A stretch of DNA of 64,000 bases from Brucella pituitosa (GCF_003049685.1 NZ_PYSY02000001.1:1612001-1676000), one strand, 5' to 3'. Positions 9,689 to 18,666 are shown, numbered from the stretch's first letter. A program made the numbers and translations. Notes: generated by a model not told the origin, from the letters alone.

Positions 9689-10429
9689 CTATCCAGCCAG
9701 AGCTGCAATATAACGGCTAACCGTCACCGGCATACCGTACATCAATGCATCTGCCGTGAGGCCATGACCGATAGAAACTTCACTGAGCTGCGGTACATGT
9801 TTGACCAGCGCTGGCAGATTTTCAACTGTCAGATCATGCCCTGCATTAATTGCAAGCCCAAGCGCCGAGGCAGCAGCAGCAGCCTTGCCAAGACGGTTCA
9901 ACTCTCGTGTTGCGGCAGCCGGGTCGTCATAAGTCGCGCCATAGGGGCCGGTATAAAGCTCAATCCGGTCTGCACCGATAGCCTTCGCCTTCTCATAGCC
10001 AAGCGGATCAGGATCAGCAAACAGCGAAACACGCATTCCGTTTGATTTCAAACGCTGGATGATTGGGGCAAGGAAATCAGACTTGGTTTCAAAATCCCAA
10101 CCATGATCAGACGTCGCCTGCATCGGATCATCCGGAACCAATGTTACTTGCTCCGGCTGATGCTTTTCCACGAGTTCAAGAAAGGCTTCCGTTGGAAAAC
10201 CTTCGATATTAAACTCGGCCTGCGGATATTCATCATCGATCAAGGCACGAATATCGCCAAGGTCAGAGAACCGGATATGTCGCTGATCAGGGCGCGGATG
10301 CACGGTCAATCCCGCAGCGCCGGCTGCGAGGGCTGCGCGCCCAAGCCCGATGACACTTGGCCAAGGGAGATCACGCCGGTTGCGCAACATGGCGATGGCG
10401 TTGAGATTGACGGACAGTTTTGCAGGCAT
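9689..10429 (-). CDS. pdxJ: Pyridoxine 5'-phosphate synthase
   Basis: A 246-aa TIM-barrel enzyme that joins 1-deoxyxylulose 5-phosphate to 3-amino-2-oxopropyl phosphate to make pyridoxine 5'-phosphate. Landmarks: [13 protein letters not shown] at the start, [13 protein letters not shown] (substrate-binding loop), [37 protein letters not shown] and [11 protein letters not shown] near the end. The ATG at 10429 is used; an upstream TTG at 10447 would add six residues unlike the family. GAGGGG precedes the start at about 10 bases. It supplies the cofactor used by several enzymes in this window, though it is not in an operon with them. Confidence 0.95.
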   Translation of the reverse strand: MPAKLSVNLNAIAMLRNRRDLPWPSVIGLGRAALAAGAAGLTVHPRPDQRHIRFSDLGDIRALIDDEYPQAEFNIEGFPTEAFLELVEKHQPEQVTLVPDDPMQATSDHGWDFETKSDFLAPIIQRLKSNGMRVSLFADPDPLGYEKAKAIGADRIELYTGPYGATYDDPAAATRELNRLGKAAAAASALGLAINAGHDLTVENLPALVKHVPQLSEVSIGHGLTADALMYGMPVTVSRYIAALAG

Positions 10430-10599
10430 AGAGCTTCGTCCCCTCAAATCAGGATATGGCTTTATATCGCCTGCTCATAAAAAATGTGAGTGTTTTCCGG
10501 TCGCACCCTGCGCGCAATCCCCAACAGCGTCATCGCTGTAAATTTCGTAAGCCTGCCGCAACTTTTGGGTATCCTAAAGCGTTTGAATACCGGAAACAA

Positions 10600-10701
10600 A
10601 GCATTTCCAACAAAAGTGCGTAGCGGTTTTGTGTCGGATAGTGCGTAAAAACAAATAGTTAGAGCAGGTCCAACTTTTCAATAGTAACCGCAACCGCTCT
10701 A
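10600..10701. repeat. Intergenic mosaic repeat, copy 1
   Basis: About 100 bases, starting AGCATTTCCAACAAAAGTGCG and ending ACCGCTCTA. The reverse complement of 20214-20314 is clearly homologous, sharing blocks such as AAAAGTGCG.AGCGGTTTTG and GGATA.TGCG followed by AAACAAA. The arrangement (degenerate palindrome, spacer, second palindrome) matches Rhizobiales intergenic mosaic elements. Confidence 0.7.
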
Positions 10702-10748
10702 AAACATGCGTCAGGTCAAACAAAACATTCAGGAAGTGGAGGTCAACG

Positions 10749-11147
10749 ATGCGCAATGAAGACATTCCTGTCATTCGACGCATTCCCACCAATCGTGAAG
10801 ATGCATTTGCTTTCGCAATCGAGGGGCATCTCAACGATGCAGCCCTTGAAAACCTCTATGGCCTGCTTGATGCGGCCTATGAAGGGTTTGAAGAAATCGA
10901 CCTGCTCATTCGGCTAACCGGTTATGAAGGGGTTGATTGGGGTTCAGCATTCTCAGAAAGTATGCTGTCCATGCGCGCAAAATCGCTGAGACACCTGCGC
11001 CGTTACGCGATCGTCGGCGGACCTTTGTGGATACAAGCCAGCGTCACTCTCATGCAGCCATTTCTTTCAATCGAAATGCGGACATTTGAAGCCGATGAAG
11101 AACAAGAAGCCTGGACGTGGCTCGATGCGGAACCCGCTGCGCAATGA
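10749..11147 (+). CDS. SpoIIAA-like (STAS/CRAL-TRIO fold) protein
   Basis: A 132-aa soluble protein with the SpoIIAA-like pattern: an opening beta strand (AFAFAIEGHLNDAALENLYGLL), a central DLLIRLTGYEGVDW segment, a helix with many arginines (AKSLRHLRRYAIVGGPLWIQ) and a closing FEADEEQEAWTWL. Such proteins are small STAS-like modules of unknown function, common in proteobacteria. GGAGGTC lies just upstream of the ATG. No partner kinase or anti-sigma factor is nearby. It is convergent with the helicase gene, one base apart. Confidence 0.75.
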   Translation: MRNEDIPVIRRIPTNREDAFAFAIEGHLNDAALENLYGLLDAAYEGFEEIDLLIRLTGYEGVDWGSAFSESMLSMRAKSLRHLRRYAIVGGPLWIQASVTLMQPFLSIEMRTFEADEEQEAWTWLDAEPAAQ

Positions 11148-12269
11148 TTACTTGACGATAGTCAGCTGCTCGGCTGCTCGGGTGATGGCAGTGTAAAGCC
11201 AACGCTCGCGTGTATCACGGAAGGCGTAGCTTTCATCGAAAAGCACGACATTGTCCCATTGCGAACCCTGCGCCTTATGCACAGTCAACGCATAACCGTA
11301 ATCGAAATCGTCAAAGCGCTTCTTGGTTTGCCAAGGAATTTCGGCATCCGGGTCCTCAAACTGGGCCTTGAGCAGCTTGATCTTGGCGACGCCACGATCC
11401 TCATCTTCTGGCGAAACCAGAAGATTAATACCGGGCTTCACCGTTTCCTTGGACGAAGTCATCACCTTCCAGAGCGAACCATTCAACAATCCCTTGGCCG
11501 GATCATTGCGCAGACAAACCAGCTTGTCGCCGGCCTGCGGGTATTCGGCGGTAAAGCCTTTCAGTTCGCGCAGTCGCTGATTATAGCGCTTGCGGGTGCG
11601 ATTGGTTCCCACAAGCACCTGATCGGCTGAAAGAACCAGATCCTGATTAACTTCTGACTTGGAAATGACCTTTGCCCGTCCCTCGTCACAATAATCGAGT
11701 TCCCTGCCCTCGCGCACATCAAGCGCCATGCGAATGATAGGATTGTCGCGTGCCTGACGGTGAATTTCGGTCAGCAGGAAATCAGGGTCGTGCTCGGTAA
11801 AGAACCCGCCGCCGGAAATCGGAGGCAACTGCCCCGGATCACCCAGCACCAGAATAGGTGTACCAAAGGTCATCAGATCGCGACCGAGTTGTTCATCAAC
11901 CATCGAGCACTCATCCACAACGATAAGTGCAGCCTTGGCAACCGGGCTTTGGCGGTTCAGCGAAAAGGTCGGTGATATCGACGTCTTGCCAGTGGTTTCA
12001 TCTTCCACTGCTTCTTCACCACGCGGGCGATAAATCAGCGAATGCAGCGTGCGCGCATTGTTCGCGCCCTTTGAACGGAGAACCTGCGCGGCTTTGCCGG
12101 TGAATGCCGCAAACTGCACATCGCCATCGACATGCTCGGCAAAATAACGCGCGAGCGTCGTCTTGCCCGTGCCTGCATAGCCAAACAGCCTGAAGATCGG
12201 GGAGCGCCCTTCCTTCAGCCATTTTCCGACGGCCTTCAAGGCCTGATCCTGCTCCGGTGAAAACTGCAT
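11148..12269 (-). CDS. RecD-like ATP-dependent DNA helicase/exonuclease family protein
   Basis: A 373-aa superfamily 1 helicase. Motifs in order: FGYAGTGKTTLARYF (Walker A), VVDECSMVDE (Walker B), LGDPGQLPPI (motif III), the UvrD-C2-type ALTVHKAQGSQWDNV, and YTAITRAAEQL at the C-terminus. It is much shorter than RecD (about 600 aa) and lacks its N-terminal RecB-binding domain, so it is a stand-alone RecD-like ATPase, often misnamed exodeoxyribonuclease V alpha. The start at 12269 (MQFSPEQDQAL) fits the family; an upstream TTG at 12320 is less likely. Confidence 0.85.
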   Translation of the reverse strand: MQFSPEQDQALKAVGKWLKEGRSPIFRLFGYAGTGKTTLARYFAEHVDGDVQFAAFTGKAAQVLRSKGANNARTLHSLIYRPRGEEAVEDETTGKTSISPTFSLNRQSPVAKAALIVVDECSMVDEQLGRDLMTFGTPILVLGDPGQLPPISGGGFFTEHDPDFLLTEIHRQARDNPIIRMALDVREGRELDYCDEGRAKVISKSEVNQDLVLSADQVLVGTNRTRKRYNQRLRELKGFTAEYPQAGDKLVCLRNDPAKGLLNGSLWKVMTSSKETVKPGINLLVSPEDEDRGVAKIKLLKAQFEDPDAEIPWQTKKRFDDFDYGYALTVHKAQGSQWDNVVLFDESYAFRDTRERWLYTAITRAAEQLTIVK

Positions 12270-12505
12270 CCGTTGTTCAGACAGGATTCGCCGCACAAGA
12301 GCAAGCGGGAAGGAGAACAAACCAGCATCAAAACTTTGACATTGCCCGGCTTCACGTAAATCTGGAATATATAAACATGCCCTAATACATAATAACTTTA
12401 TTCTAAATCACCAAGTAATAGTAGGGTGAAAGAATAAGTTTGAATCAATTTTCACTATAATTTAATTATTCGAGGCAAATAATATTTACCTAAAGGAGTA
12501 TAGCC

Positions 12506-12757
12506 ATGATGCTTGTTGTTTTTGCAGCTTTGGCACTTTCATTGATTTTCGCGTGGTTTGGACGTCAGTCCATCGCAATCTTTCTTGTTATCGTTTGCCT
12601 TGCATTGGGCGTTAAACAATTTCTCTGGGAAATATACAGCCCTGAATACGGCTTTCGGATGCCGTGGCTCCAGACGCAAATCATTGATCTGCCTCAGCCG
12701 CACCAGTTCGCATATGACTTCACGCCCAACATACAAGTGCATGGAGAAGCGGCATGA
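12506..12757 (+). CDS. DUF5993 family small membrane protein
   Basis: An 83-aa protein with two hydrophobic segments (about 3-20 and 22-40) and a short polar C-terminal tail ending FTPNIQVHGEAA. AAAGGAG lies 8 bases before the ATG. Its stop overlaps the dsbB start (ATGA), so the two are translationally coupled. Genes of this family recur directly before dsbB-like genes, which suggests a role alongside disulfide formation; the biochemical role is unknown. The upstream 12360-12505 stretch is markedly AT-rich compared with the neighbourhood and probably holds the promoter. Confidence 0.7.
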   Translation: MMLVVFAALALSLIFAWFGRQSIAIFLVIVCLALGVKQFLWEIYSPEYGFRMPWLQTQIIDLPQPHQFAYDFTPNIQVHGEAA

Positions 12758-13353
12758 GCACTTTCAATTCAGATCATGATGCTGCTGTCGCTAAACTGCC
12801 TGCAGCGCTTCTCTATATTTATCTTCTCGGGATGATGGCGGTCGTTGCAGCTATTCTTACTGCGGCAATGGTGCTTCAATATGCTAATGGCGAAATACCG
12901 TGCCCGCTATGCCTCCTGCAACGTGTTGCCATGTTTGGCGTCTGCTTTGGTATCATCCTGCAGTTCCGTCACGGCTTCTCGTATCGCAATACTGGCCTGA
13001 GCATGATTTTCTCGTTGTTCCTGCTGATTGTATCGGTACGGCAGACATTGCTCGACATCTATCCACGTCCCGGACATGAATATATCGGCAGCGCGGTCTT
13101 CGGCCTTCATATGCCGGTTTGGTCGGTTCTTATTGCGGTGGCGCTTCTGATTGCTTTTGCTTTTCAGCTGATTGTCTGGGGCAGCAATGTCCAATGGCAG
13201 CAGAAGCCTTTGGCAGCATTTCCACTGCTTCGCACGCTTGCGACAGTTCTGAGCCTCTATGTGATCGCAATTGGAGTGATCAACTTCATCTCGGTCGGGG
13301 TTCAGTGTGGTGTGAATGAATGCCACACTTTTGGTTACGCACTTCTCAAATAG
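12754..13353 (+). CDS. dsbB: Disulfide bond formation protein B
   Basis: A 199-aa inner-membrane protein with four to five hydrophobic segments. The quinone-linked redox pair is CPLC in EIPCPLCLLQRVAMFG (about residues 49-52), and a second Cys pair near the C-terminus (VQCGVNECHTFG) fits the periplasmic loop cysteines, although their position at the extreme C-terminus differs from E. coli DsbB. It would reoxidise a DsbA-like thiol oxidase; no dsbA is in the window. It is coupled to the DUF5993 gene by a four-base overlap. Confidence 0.8.
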   Translation: MSTFNSDHDAAVAKLPAALLYIYLLGMMAVVAAILTAAMVLQYANGEIPCPLCLLQRVAMFGVCFGIILQFRHGFSYRNTGLSMIFSLFLLIVSVRQTLLDIYPRPGHEYIGSAVFGLHMPVWSVLIAVALLIAFAFQLIVWGSNVQWQQKPLAAFPLLRTLATVLSLYVIAIGVINFISVGVQCGVNECHTFGYALLK

Positions 13354-13361
13354 AAAAAAGA

Positions 13362-13389
13362 CAGCGGCTCGGAATTATACGAGCCGCTG
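13362..13389 (-). terminator. Terminator between dsbB and the dehydratase gene
   Basis: CAGCGGCTCG pairs perfectly with CGAGCCGCTG around an eight-base loop. Read leftward the stem is followed by TCTTTTTTC, so it mainly serves the dehydratase transcript. Confidence 0.8.
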
Positions 13390-13396
13390 ATCCTGC

Positions 13397-14359
13397 CTAT
13401 TTGCTCACCAGCGCAGCAAATTTATCGAGATCGACGTTACCGCCGCTGACAATAACGCCAATTCGCTTACCCTTCAGCATTGGTGCCATTTGCAGCGCAC
13501 CCGCAAAAGCAAGGCAGCCAGTCGGCTCAACAACCATTTTCATCCGGCTCGCGAAGAACTTCATTCCCTGTACCAGTTCATCGTCGCTGACGGCGAGGAT
13601 GTCCCGGACTGTGTCGCGGATGACAGCAAAGGTCATATCGCCAAGTGCCTGTGTCTGAGCGCCATCCGCCAATGTCTTTGGCACATCGATATGCACGATT
13701 TTTCCCGAACGGAACGATTGCTGACCATCATTACCTGCCTGCGGTTCGACGCCATAAACATGGCATGATGGTGAAAGCGCCTTGGCAGCCAAAGCAGACC
13801 CTGCAAGCAAACCTCCGCCGCCCAGACAAACAAACAGCGCATCCAGTTGCCCAACTTCTTCGATCAGTTCCTTTGTCGCCGTTCCCTGCCCGGCAATAAT
13901 GTCGGGATGATTGAATGGCGGAATAAGCGTCAGTCCACCTTCGTCCGCAAGCTTCTTTGAGAGCGCATCGCGATCCTCGGTGTAGCGGTTATAAGTGACA
14001 ACCTTTGCGCCATAGCCCCTCGTGGCCTCGAGTTTTGCCGCCGGAGCATCCTCTGGCATGATAATTGTCGCGCTAATGCCCAACAGTTTGGCAGCAAGCG
14101 CGATTGCCTGTGCGTGATTGCCGGAAGAAAACGCTAGAACACCGCGTTTCTTCTGCTCATCATTGAAGCGAGACAAAGCGTTGAACGCACCTCGAAATTT
14201 GAAAGCGCCTATGCGTTGAAAGTTCTCGCATTTGAAAAAGAACTGCGCACCAGTTTCACGGTCAATCGTTGAAGAGGTGAATACTGGCGTGTGATGCGCA
14301 TGTCCCTCAATCAGTTGAGCCGCAGACACCACATCATCATAGGTAGGAAGCGCAGACAT
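13397..14359 (-). CDS. Threonine/serine dehydratase-like PLP enzyme
   Basis: A 320-aa fold-type II PLP enzyme without the regulatory C-terminal domain of biosynthetic threonine dehydratase. The PLP lysine is K54 in IGAFKFRGAFN; the cofactor-phosphate loop is CLGGGGLLAGSA; FSSGNHAQAIA holds the substrate carboxylate, and SGGNVDLDKF closes the protein. Family members of this size include catabolic threonine dehydratase, hydroxyaspartate ammonia-lyase and serine racemase; the sequence does not decide between them. It is followed on the upstream side by a LysE exporter 19 bases away in the same direction, which suggests amino acid detoxification. Confidence 0.85.
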   Translation of the reverse strand: MSALPTYDDVVSAAQLIEGHAHHTPVFTSSTIDRETGAQFFFKCENFQRIGAFKFRGAFNALSRFNDEQKKRGVLAFSSGNHAQAIALAAKLLGISATIIMPEDAPAAKLEATRGYGAKVVTYNRYTEDRDALSKKLADEGGLTLIPPFNHPDIIAGQGTATKELIEEVGQLDALFVCLGGGGLLAGSALAAKALSPSCHVYGVEPQAGNDGQQSFRSGKIVHIDVPKTLADGAQTQALGDMTFAVIRDTVRDILAVSDDELVQGMKFFASRMKMVVEPTGCLAFAGALQMAPMLKGKRIGVIVSGGNVDLDKFAALVSK

Positions 14360-14378
14360 CTTTCATTCCTTCAACTCA

Positions 14379-14978
14379 TTATTTCAACATCGGCCACAGG
14401 CTCAGAATGAGCAGCAAGGCCATGGTAAGATTGAACCATTTCAACCGGACAGGATCGGAAAGCCAGTTGCGCAGAAGGGTGCCGAAACCTGCCCAGACTG
14501 ATACACTCGGCAGGTTTACAATCGCGAAGGCGATGCTCACCAGGAGTACGGCCACATAGTAATTGTCATGGTTGGCATAGGTCGCGATGCCCGTGACCCC
14601 CATGACCCAGGCTTTCGGGTTTACCCACTGGAATGCAGCCGCCTGAAGAAATGTCATCGGCTTGCCGCTATCGCTGCCTTTAGACTCGCCAATCGAGCGC
14701 GACGTGGCAATTTTCCAGGCGAGATAAAGCATGTAGGCGCCGCCAGCGAACTTAAGCGACGTATAGAATGACGGCACCGTTTCGATCAGCGCACCGAGAC
14801 CGAACCCAACCGCCAGCAGCAGAATGAAAAAGCCCACGCCTATTCCCAGCATATGCGGAATTGTCCGCCGAAAACCGAAATTCACCCCTGATGTGAGTAG
14901 CATCAGATTGTTGGGACCGGGCGTGACTGAAGAGACAAATGCAAAGACGAGAAGCGCAAGGAATATTTCAAGAGACAT
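14379..14978 (-). CDS. LysE/RhtB family amino acid exporter
   Basis: A 199-aa inner-membrane protein with about six hydrophobic segments. The family signature VTPGPNNLMLLTSGVNFGFRRTIPHMLGIGVG lies at residues 19-50. The GGAYMLYLAWKI and NPKAWVMGVTGIATY blocks are also typical. It probably exports an amino acid or homoserine lactone-like compound; the downstream dehydratase-like gene, 19 bases away, suggests that the pair handles excess hydroxy amino acids. Substrate unproven. Confidence 0.88.
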   Translation of the reverse strand: MSLEIFLALLVFAFVSSVTPGPNNLMLLTSGVNFGFRRTIPHMLGIGVGFFILLLAVGFGLGALIETVPSFYTSLKFAGGAYMLYLAWKIATSRSIGESKGSDSGKPMTFLQAAAFQWVNPKAWVMGVTGIATYANHDNYYVAVLLVSIAFAIVNLPSVSVWAGFGTLLRNWLSDPVRLKWFNLTMALLLILSLWPMLK

Positions 14979-15014
14979 TGGTTTGACCTGATTTATAGAG
15001 ACAAATTAGCTCAA

Positions 15015-15052
15015 TAAAAAACCGGCACAATCGAAACATTGTGCCGGTTTTA
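15015..15052. terminator. Bidirectional terminator after ilvH
   Basis: ACCGGCACAAT pairs perfectly with ATTGTGCCGGT around a six-base loop, with A and T runs on the two sides. It ends the leftward ilvI-ilvH transcript. Confidence 0.85.
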
Positions 15053-15081
15053 GCCGATATTGTCTCGATCTTGCTTGCTTT

Positions 15082-15654
15082 TTATAGCCCCTGAGGACCG
15101 CGGTTCATCGCTGCCACACCGGTCCGGCAAATTTCCACCAGACCGAGCGGCTTCATCAGCAAAATAAACTGGTCGATCTTGGCGGTCTTGCCCGTAATCT
15201 CGACAATGAAATGCTCTGTCGTTGCATCGACGATCTTTGCATTGAAAGCATCGGTCAAACGCAATGTTTCCGCACGCGCCTCACCCTTGCCAGCCACCTT
15301 GATCAGCGCAAGCTCACGTTCAATTGGACGCTCGTGGCCAAGTTCCACAGCGCGATGGGTCATATCAACCACGCGGTGCACCGGTACGATACGCTCAAGC
15401 TGATGACGTATCTGATCAAGCACATTTGGCGTGCCGCGCGTAACAATCGTAATCCGCGACAAGTGCTGCTCGTGCTCGGTTTCAGAAACCGTAAGGCTTT
15501 CAATATTGTAGCCACGACCTGAAAACAGGCCGATGACGCGGGCTAGGACGCCCGGCTCATTATCGACGAGAACCGAAAGCGTATGCGTTTCTGGTGTCTG
15601 GGTATCCGCTGCAATGAAATATGCCGAGCCGGATGCTAGATTTTGTGCGTTCAT
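15082..15654 (-). CDS. ilvH: Acetolactate synthase small (regulatory) subunit
   Basis: A 190-aa subunit. The N-terminal ACT domain (THTLSVLVDNEPGVLARVIGLFSGRGYNIESLTV, about 22-56) binds valine for feedback inhibition in this family, and a second ACT-like domain follows. GGAG lies 9 bases before the ATG. It starts 15 bases after the ilvI stop and is cotranscribed with it, under the attenuator upstream of ilvI. It activates and makes feedback-sensitive the catalytic subunit. Confidence 0.96.
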   Translation of the reverse strand: MNAQNLASGSAYFIAADTQTPETHTLSVLVDNEPGVLARVIGLFSGRGYNIESLTVSETEHEQHLSRITIVTRGTPNVLDQIRHQLERIVPVHRVVDMTHRAVELGHERPIERELALIKVAGKGEARAETLRLTDAFNAKIVDATTEHFIVEITGKTAKIDQFILLMKPLGLVEICRTGVAAMNRGPQGL

Positions 15655-15669
15655 TTTCTTTTCTCCGGA

Positions 15670-17475
15670 TCAGACTAGGGCGCGGCCCTTGGCATCAATG
15701 GCGTTGGCAACGGCTTCATCAGTCGCTTCATCAGGCAACAGCATTTCATTATGTGCCTTGCCGGATGGGATCATCGGGAAGCAGTTGGCGAGATTGGCAA
15801 CGCGGCAATCGAAGATAACCGGCTTTTTGATCTCGATCATTTCCATGATCGCATCATCAAGCTGAGCTGGTTTATCGCAACGAATACCATGTGCACCATA
15901 AGCCTCTGCAAGCTTCACGAAGTCAGGCATTGCTTCGGTATAGGAATGCGACAGGCGATTGCCGTGCAACAACTGCTGCCATTGACGAACCATGCCCATA
16001 TACTGGTTGTTCAGGATGAAGATCTTGATCGGCGCTTCATACTGGATTGCAGCCGACATTTCCTGAATGCACATCTGGATCGATGCATCACCGGCAATAT
16101 CGATAACCAACGCATCGGGATGTGCAATCTGCACACCAAGCGCGGCAGGCAGGCCATAACCCATGGTACCCAGACCACCCGATGTCATCCAACGGTTCGG
16201 TTCATCGAAATCCATGAACTGAGCAGCCCACATCTGATGCTGACCGACTTCAGTAGTGATGTAGGTATTGCGGCCCTTGGTCAGTTCATTCAGGCGCTGC
16301 AACGCATATTGCGGCATGATGACATCTTTGTTCGGTGCATAAGCCAGCGAGTTTCGCGCGCGCCAGCGGTCGATCTGTTCCCACCAGGCACCGATTGCCT
16401 TCTTTTCCGGCTTCTTTTCAGAAGCGCGGAACTGACGAACTATGTCTTCCAGAACATTCGCGACATCACCAATGATCGGAACATCAACGCGAACGTTCTT
16501 GTTGATCGACGATGGGTCAATATCGATGTGGATTTTGCGCGAATGCGGAGCAAAGGCGTTAAGACGACCGGTAATACGGTCGTCGAAGCGTGCACCAACA
16601 CACAGCATGACATCGCAATCATGCATGGTCATGTTGGCTTCGTATGTGCCATGCATGCCCAGCATGCCGAGCCAGTTCTTGCCCGATGCCGGATAGGCAC
16701 CCAACCCCATCAAGGTCGAGGTGATCGGGAAATTGCTGATTTCAACCAGTTCACGCAGCAGCTTCGTTGCCGCAGGACCGGAATTGATAACGCCGCCACC
16801 CGAATAGATAATGGGCTTCTTGGCAGTCAGCAGCATTTCAACCGCTTGTGCGATCGCCGACTTGTCGCCTTCAACTGTCGGGCGATAGCTGGTGCGCGGA
16901 GTTGTTTGCGGTGGCGTATAGATGCCGGTTGCAAACTGAATATCCTTAGGAATATCGACCAGAACCGGACCCGGACGACCCGTAGAAGCGATATGGAAAG
17001 CTTCATGAAGAACGCGCGAGAGGTCGTTAACGTCACGAACCAGCCAGTTATGCTTGGTGCAAGGACGGGTGATGCCAACGGTATCAGCTTCCTGAAAACC
17101 ATCAGAACCGATGAGCGATGTTGGAACCTGACCGGAAATACAGACCAGCGGGATGGAATCCATCAACGCATCCTGCAACGGCGTCACAGCATTGGTGGCA
17201 CCGGGACCGGATGTAACCAGCATGACGCCAACCTTGCCGGTTGAACGGGCGTAACCTTCAGCCGCGTGGCCTGCGCCCTGCTCGTGGCGAACCAGAATGT
17301 GCTGAACCTTGTCCTGCTGGAAGAGTTCGTCATAGATCGGCAGCACAGCGCCACCCGGATAACCAAAAAGATGTTCCACGCCATGATCGATCATAGCCTG
17401 AACCACCATTTCTGCGCCGGTCATTTCGCGTTGCCCTGCGGAGATCGTCGCCGCCTCGCTTTTTGCTGCCGTCAT
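15670..17475 (-). CDS. ilvI: Acetolactate synthase large (catalytic) subunit
   Basis: A 601-aa ThDP- and FAD-dependent enzyme that condenses two pyruvates, or pyruvate with 2-oxobutyrate. Landmarks: the catalytic Glu in LVRHEQGAGHAAEGYAR (about residue 65), the FAD/quinone-binding central domain, and the ThDP motif GDASIQMCIQEM...FILNNQYMG. I prefer the ATG at 17475, with GGGAA about 9 bases upstream, over the in-frame GTG at 17484. It heads the ilvI-ilvH operon. A leader peptide and hairpins between 17530 and 17677 indicate transcription attenuation by branched-chain amino acids. Confidence 0.96.
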   Translation of the reverse strand: MTAAKSEAATISAGQREMTGAEMVVQAMIDHGVEHLFGYPGGAVLPIYDELFQQDKVQHILVRHEQGAGHAAEGYARSTGKVGVMLVTSGPGATNAVTPLQDALMDSIPLVCISGQVPTSLIGSDGFQEADTVGITRPCTKHNWLVRDVNDLSRVLHEAFHIASTGRPGPVLVDIPKDIQFATGIYTPPQTTPRTSYRPTVEGDKSAIAQAVEMLLTAKKPIIYSGGGVINSGPAATKLLRELVEISNFPITSTLMGLGAYPASGKNWLGMLGMHGTYEANMTMHDCDVMLCVGARFDDRITGRLNAFAPHSRKIHIDIDPSSINKNVRVDVPIIGDVANVLEDIVRQFRASEKKPEKKAIGAWWEQIDRWRARNSLAYAPNKDVIMPQYALQRLNELTKGRNTYITTEVGQHQMWAAQFMDFDEPNRWMTSGGLGTMGYGLPAALGVQIAHPDALVIDIAGDASIQMCIQEMSAAIQYEAPIKIFILNNQYMGMVRQWQQLLHGNRLSHSYTEAMPDFVKLAEAYGAHGIRCDKPAQLDDAIMEMIEIKKPVIFDCRVANLANCFPMIPSGKAHNEMLLPDEATDEAVANAIDAKGRALV

Positions 17476-17529
17476 CGTCGTCACTTCCCGTCTGCTTTAC
17501 ATATTCAATTTCGTTGGTGTTTAGATAAC

Positions 17530-17607
17530 AAAAAAGGCCCCCGAGGGAGCTTGTCTTTCGCGCATGGGAGCTTTCGCCGGATGGTTACACCATCCTGCCC
17601 ATGCGCG
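17530..17607 (-). promoter_or_regulatory. ilvIH attenuator hairpins
   Basis: Read leftward: a perfect 10-base stem joins 17598-17607 to 17559-17568 (CCCATGCGCG and its complement), enclosing a 7-base stem (17589-17595 with 17579-17585) whose loop holds part of the leader stop codon. Next comes a short GC hairpin GCTCC/GGGGGC (17537-17550) followed by six T residues (17530-17535), which is the terminator. A ribosome stalled on the Leu/Ile/Val codons would block the first structure. The exact antiterminator pairing is not resolved. Confidence 0.7.
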
Positions 17608-17641
17608 TTCGTACCACAAGAATAAGAGCTGTTCTGTTCAT
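17585..17641 (-). CDS. Branched-chain leader peptide of ilvIH
   Basis: An 18-residue open reading frame, MNRTALILVVRTRMGRMV, lies upstream of ilvI. Five consecutive codons (Leu-Ile-Leu-Val-Val) call for exactly the amino acids made by the pathway, the classic sign of attenuation control. There is no clear ribosome site, but a promoter-like pair at 17649-17677 would place the transcript start at the first base of the ATG, so it may be translated as a leaderless message. The stop codon lies in the loop of the attenuator hairpin. Confidence 0.75.
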   Translation of the reverse strand: MNRTALILVVRTRMGRMV

Positions 17642-17648
17642 GGTCGGG

Positions 17649-17677
17649 AGACTAATCACCGAAAATCGCTCCGTCAA
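17649..17677 (-). promoter_or_regulatory. Putative ilvIH promoter
   Basis: Read leftward: TTGACG (17672-17677), 17 bases, then TAGTCT (17649-17654). The leader ATG begins 8 bases after the end of the -10 hexamer. No experimental start is known to me. Confidence 0.6.
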
Positions 17678-17734
17678 CGCATAAAATCATCAGGCGCGAT
17701 ATTTTCTTCTGTCAAACACCCGCGTTCGATAAGA

Positions 17735-18649
17735 TTATTGCCCTGACAAGGCCTCATGACCTGAGGAATAGACATTCCAGCTTTGATCCAGCTGATTGCG
17801 GAACCATGTCGATTGGCGTTTGGCATATTGGCGGGTTGCAATTACAGAACGTTCGATAGCCTCTTCCCGCGTCATCTCGCTGGCAAAGAATGCAGCAATT
17901 TCCCGCACGCCGATTGCCTTCATCGCGGGCAGTGCCGGATCAAGATCAAGCCCCATCAATGCGCGTACTTCATCAAGCGCACCATGGTCCCACATGAGAT
18001 TGAAGCGCTGGGCAATCCGCTCGCCCAACCACTTGCGATCAGGTAACAGCACGATCTTGGTTGCGCTAGCATCATCTACCAGCGCCGTGCCCGTTGCCTT
18101 CTGCCAATGCAGCAGAGACTTGCCTGTCCCTTCAAACACTTCCAATGCGCGAACGATACGCTGGCTGTCGGTTGGACGAAGCGTTGCTGCAATCTCAGGA
18201 TCACGCGCCATAAGCATTGCATGAAGAGCTTCCGCCCCCTCTTCGCCCATCCGATTGCGCCAATATTCACGTATCTCGACAGGCACCTCCGGCATTTGCG
18301 ACAGCCCACCCAGCAGCGCCTTAAAATAAAGCCCCGTACCGCCGACAAAAATTGGTACCCGCCCCTCAAGGTTGGAACGCGAAAGCAAGACCTCCACATC
18401 GGCGAACCATTTGCCGGTCGAATAGGAAACAGAGGGGGGAACATGCCCATAAAGATAATGCTCAGCCTCGCGCAACTCATCAGGCTGCGGGCGTGCGCTC
18501 AACAGGTCGAGCACATCATAAACCTGCATAGAATCGGTGTTCACGATGAAGCCGCCAGTCTTCTTTGCCATATGAAGGGCAAGAGCTGACTTGCCGCTGG
18601 CCGTTGGGCCAGCTATCAGGATTGCATCCTTCACCGCATGCTCACTCAT
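17735..18649 (-). CDS. miaA: tRNA dimethylallyltransferase
   Basis: A 304-aa enzyme that adds a dimethylallyl group to A37 of tRNAs reading U-starting codons. Landmarks: P-loop [12 protein letters not shown] at 14-25, the catalytic Asp in [34 protein letters not shown], and the C-terminal [39 protein letters not shown] region. AGGAG lies about 10 bases before the ATG. It is divergent from serB with only 17 bases between starts. In rhizobia and Brucella it sits upstream of the ilvI locus, as here. Confidence 0.96.
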   Translation of the reverse strand: MSEHAVKDAILIAGPTASGKSALALHMAKKTGGFIVNTDSMQVYDVLDLLSARPQPDELREAEHYLYGHVPPSVSYSTGKWFADVEVLLSRSNLEGRVPIFVGGTGLYFKALLGGLSQMPEVPVEIREYWRNRMGEEGAEALHAMLMARDPEIAATLRPTDSQRIVRALEVFEGTGKSLLHWQKATGTALVDDASATKIVLLPDRKWLGERIAQRFNLMWDHGALDEVRALMGLDLDPALPAMKAIGVREIAAFFASEMTREEAIERSVIATRQYAKRQSTWFRNQLDQSWNVYSSGHEALSGQ

Positions 18650-18666
18650 CGTAGGAAATGCTCCTC

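Noticed and set aside
12480..12505. Riboswitch upstream of DUF5993-dsbB
   Set aside because: The stretch is AT-rich without conserved stems; a promoter and ribosome site explain it.
15751..17244. Open frame of 497 codons on the plus strand
   Set aside because: Antisense to ilvI; no recognisable domain and no ribosome site.
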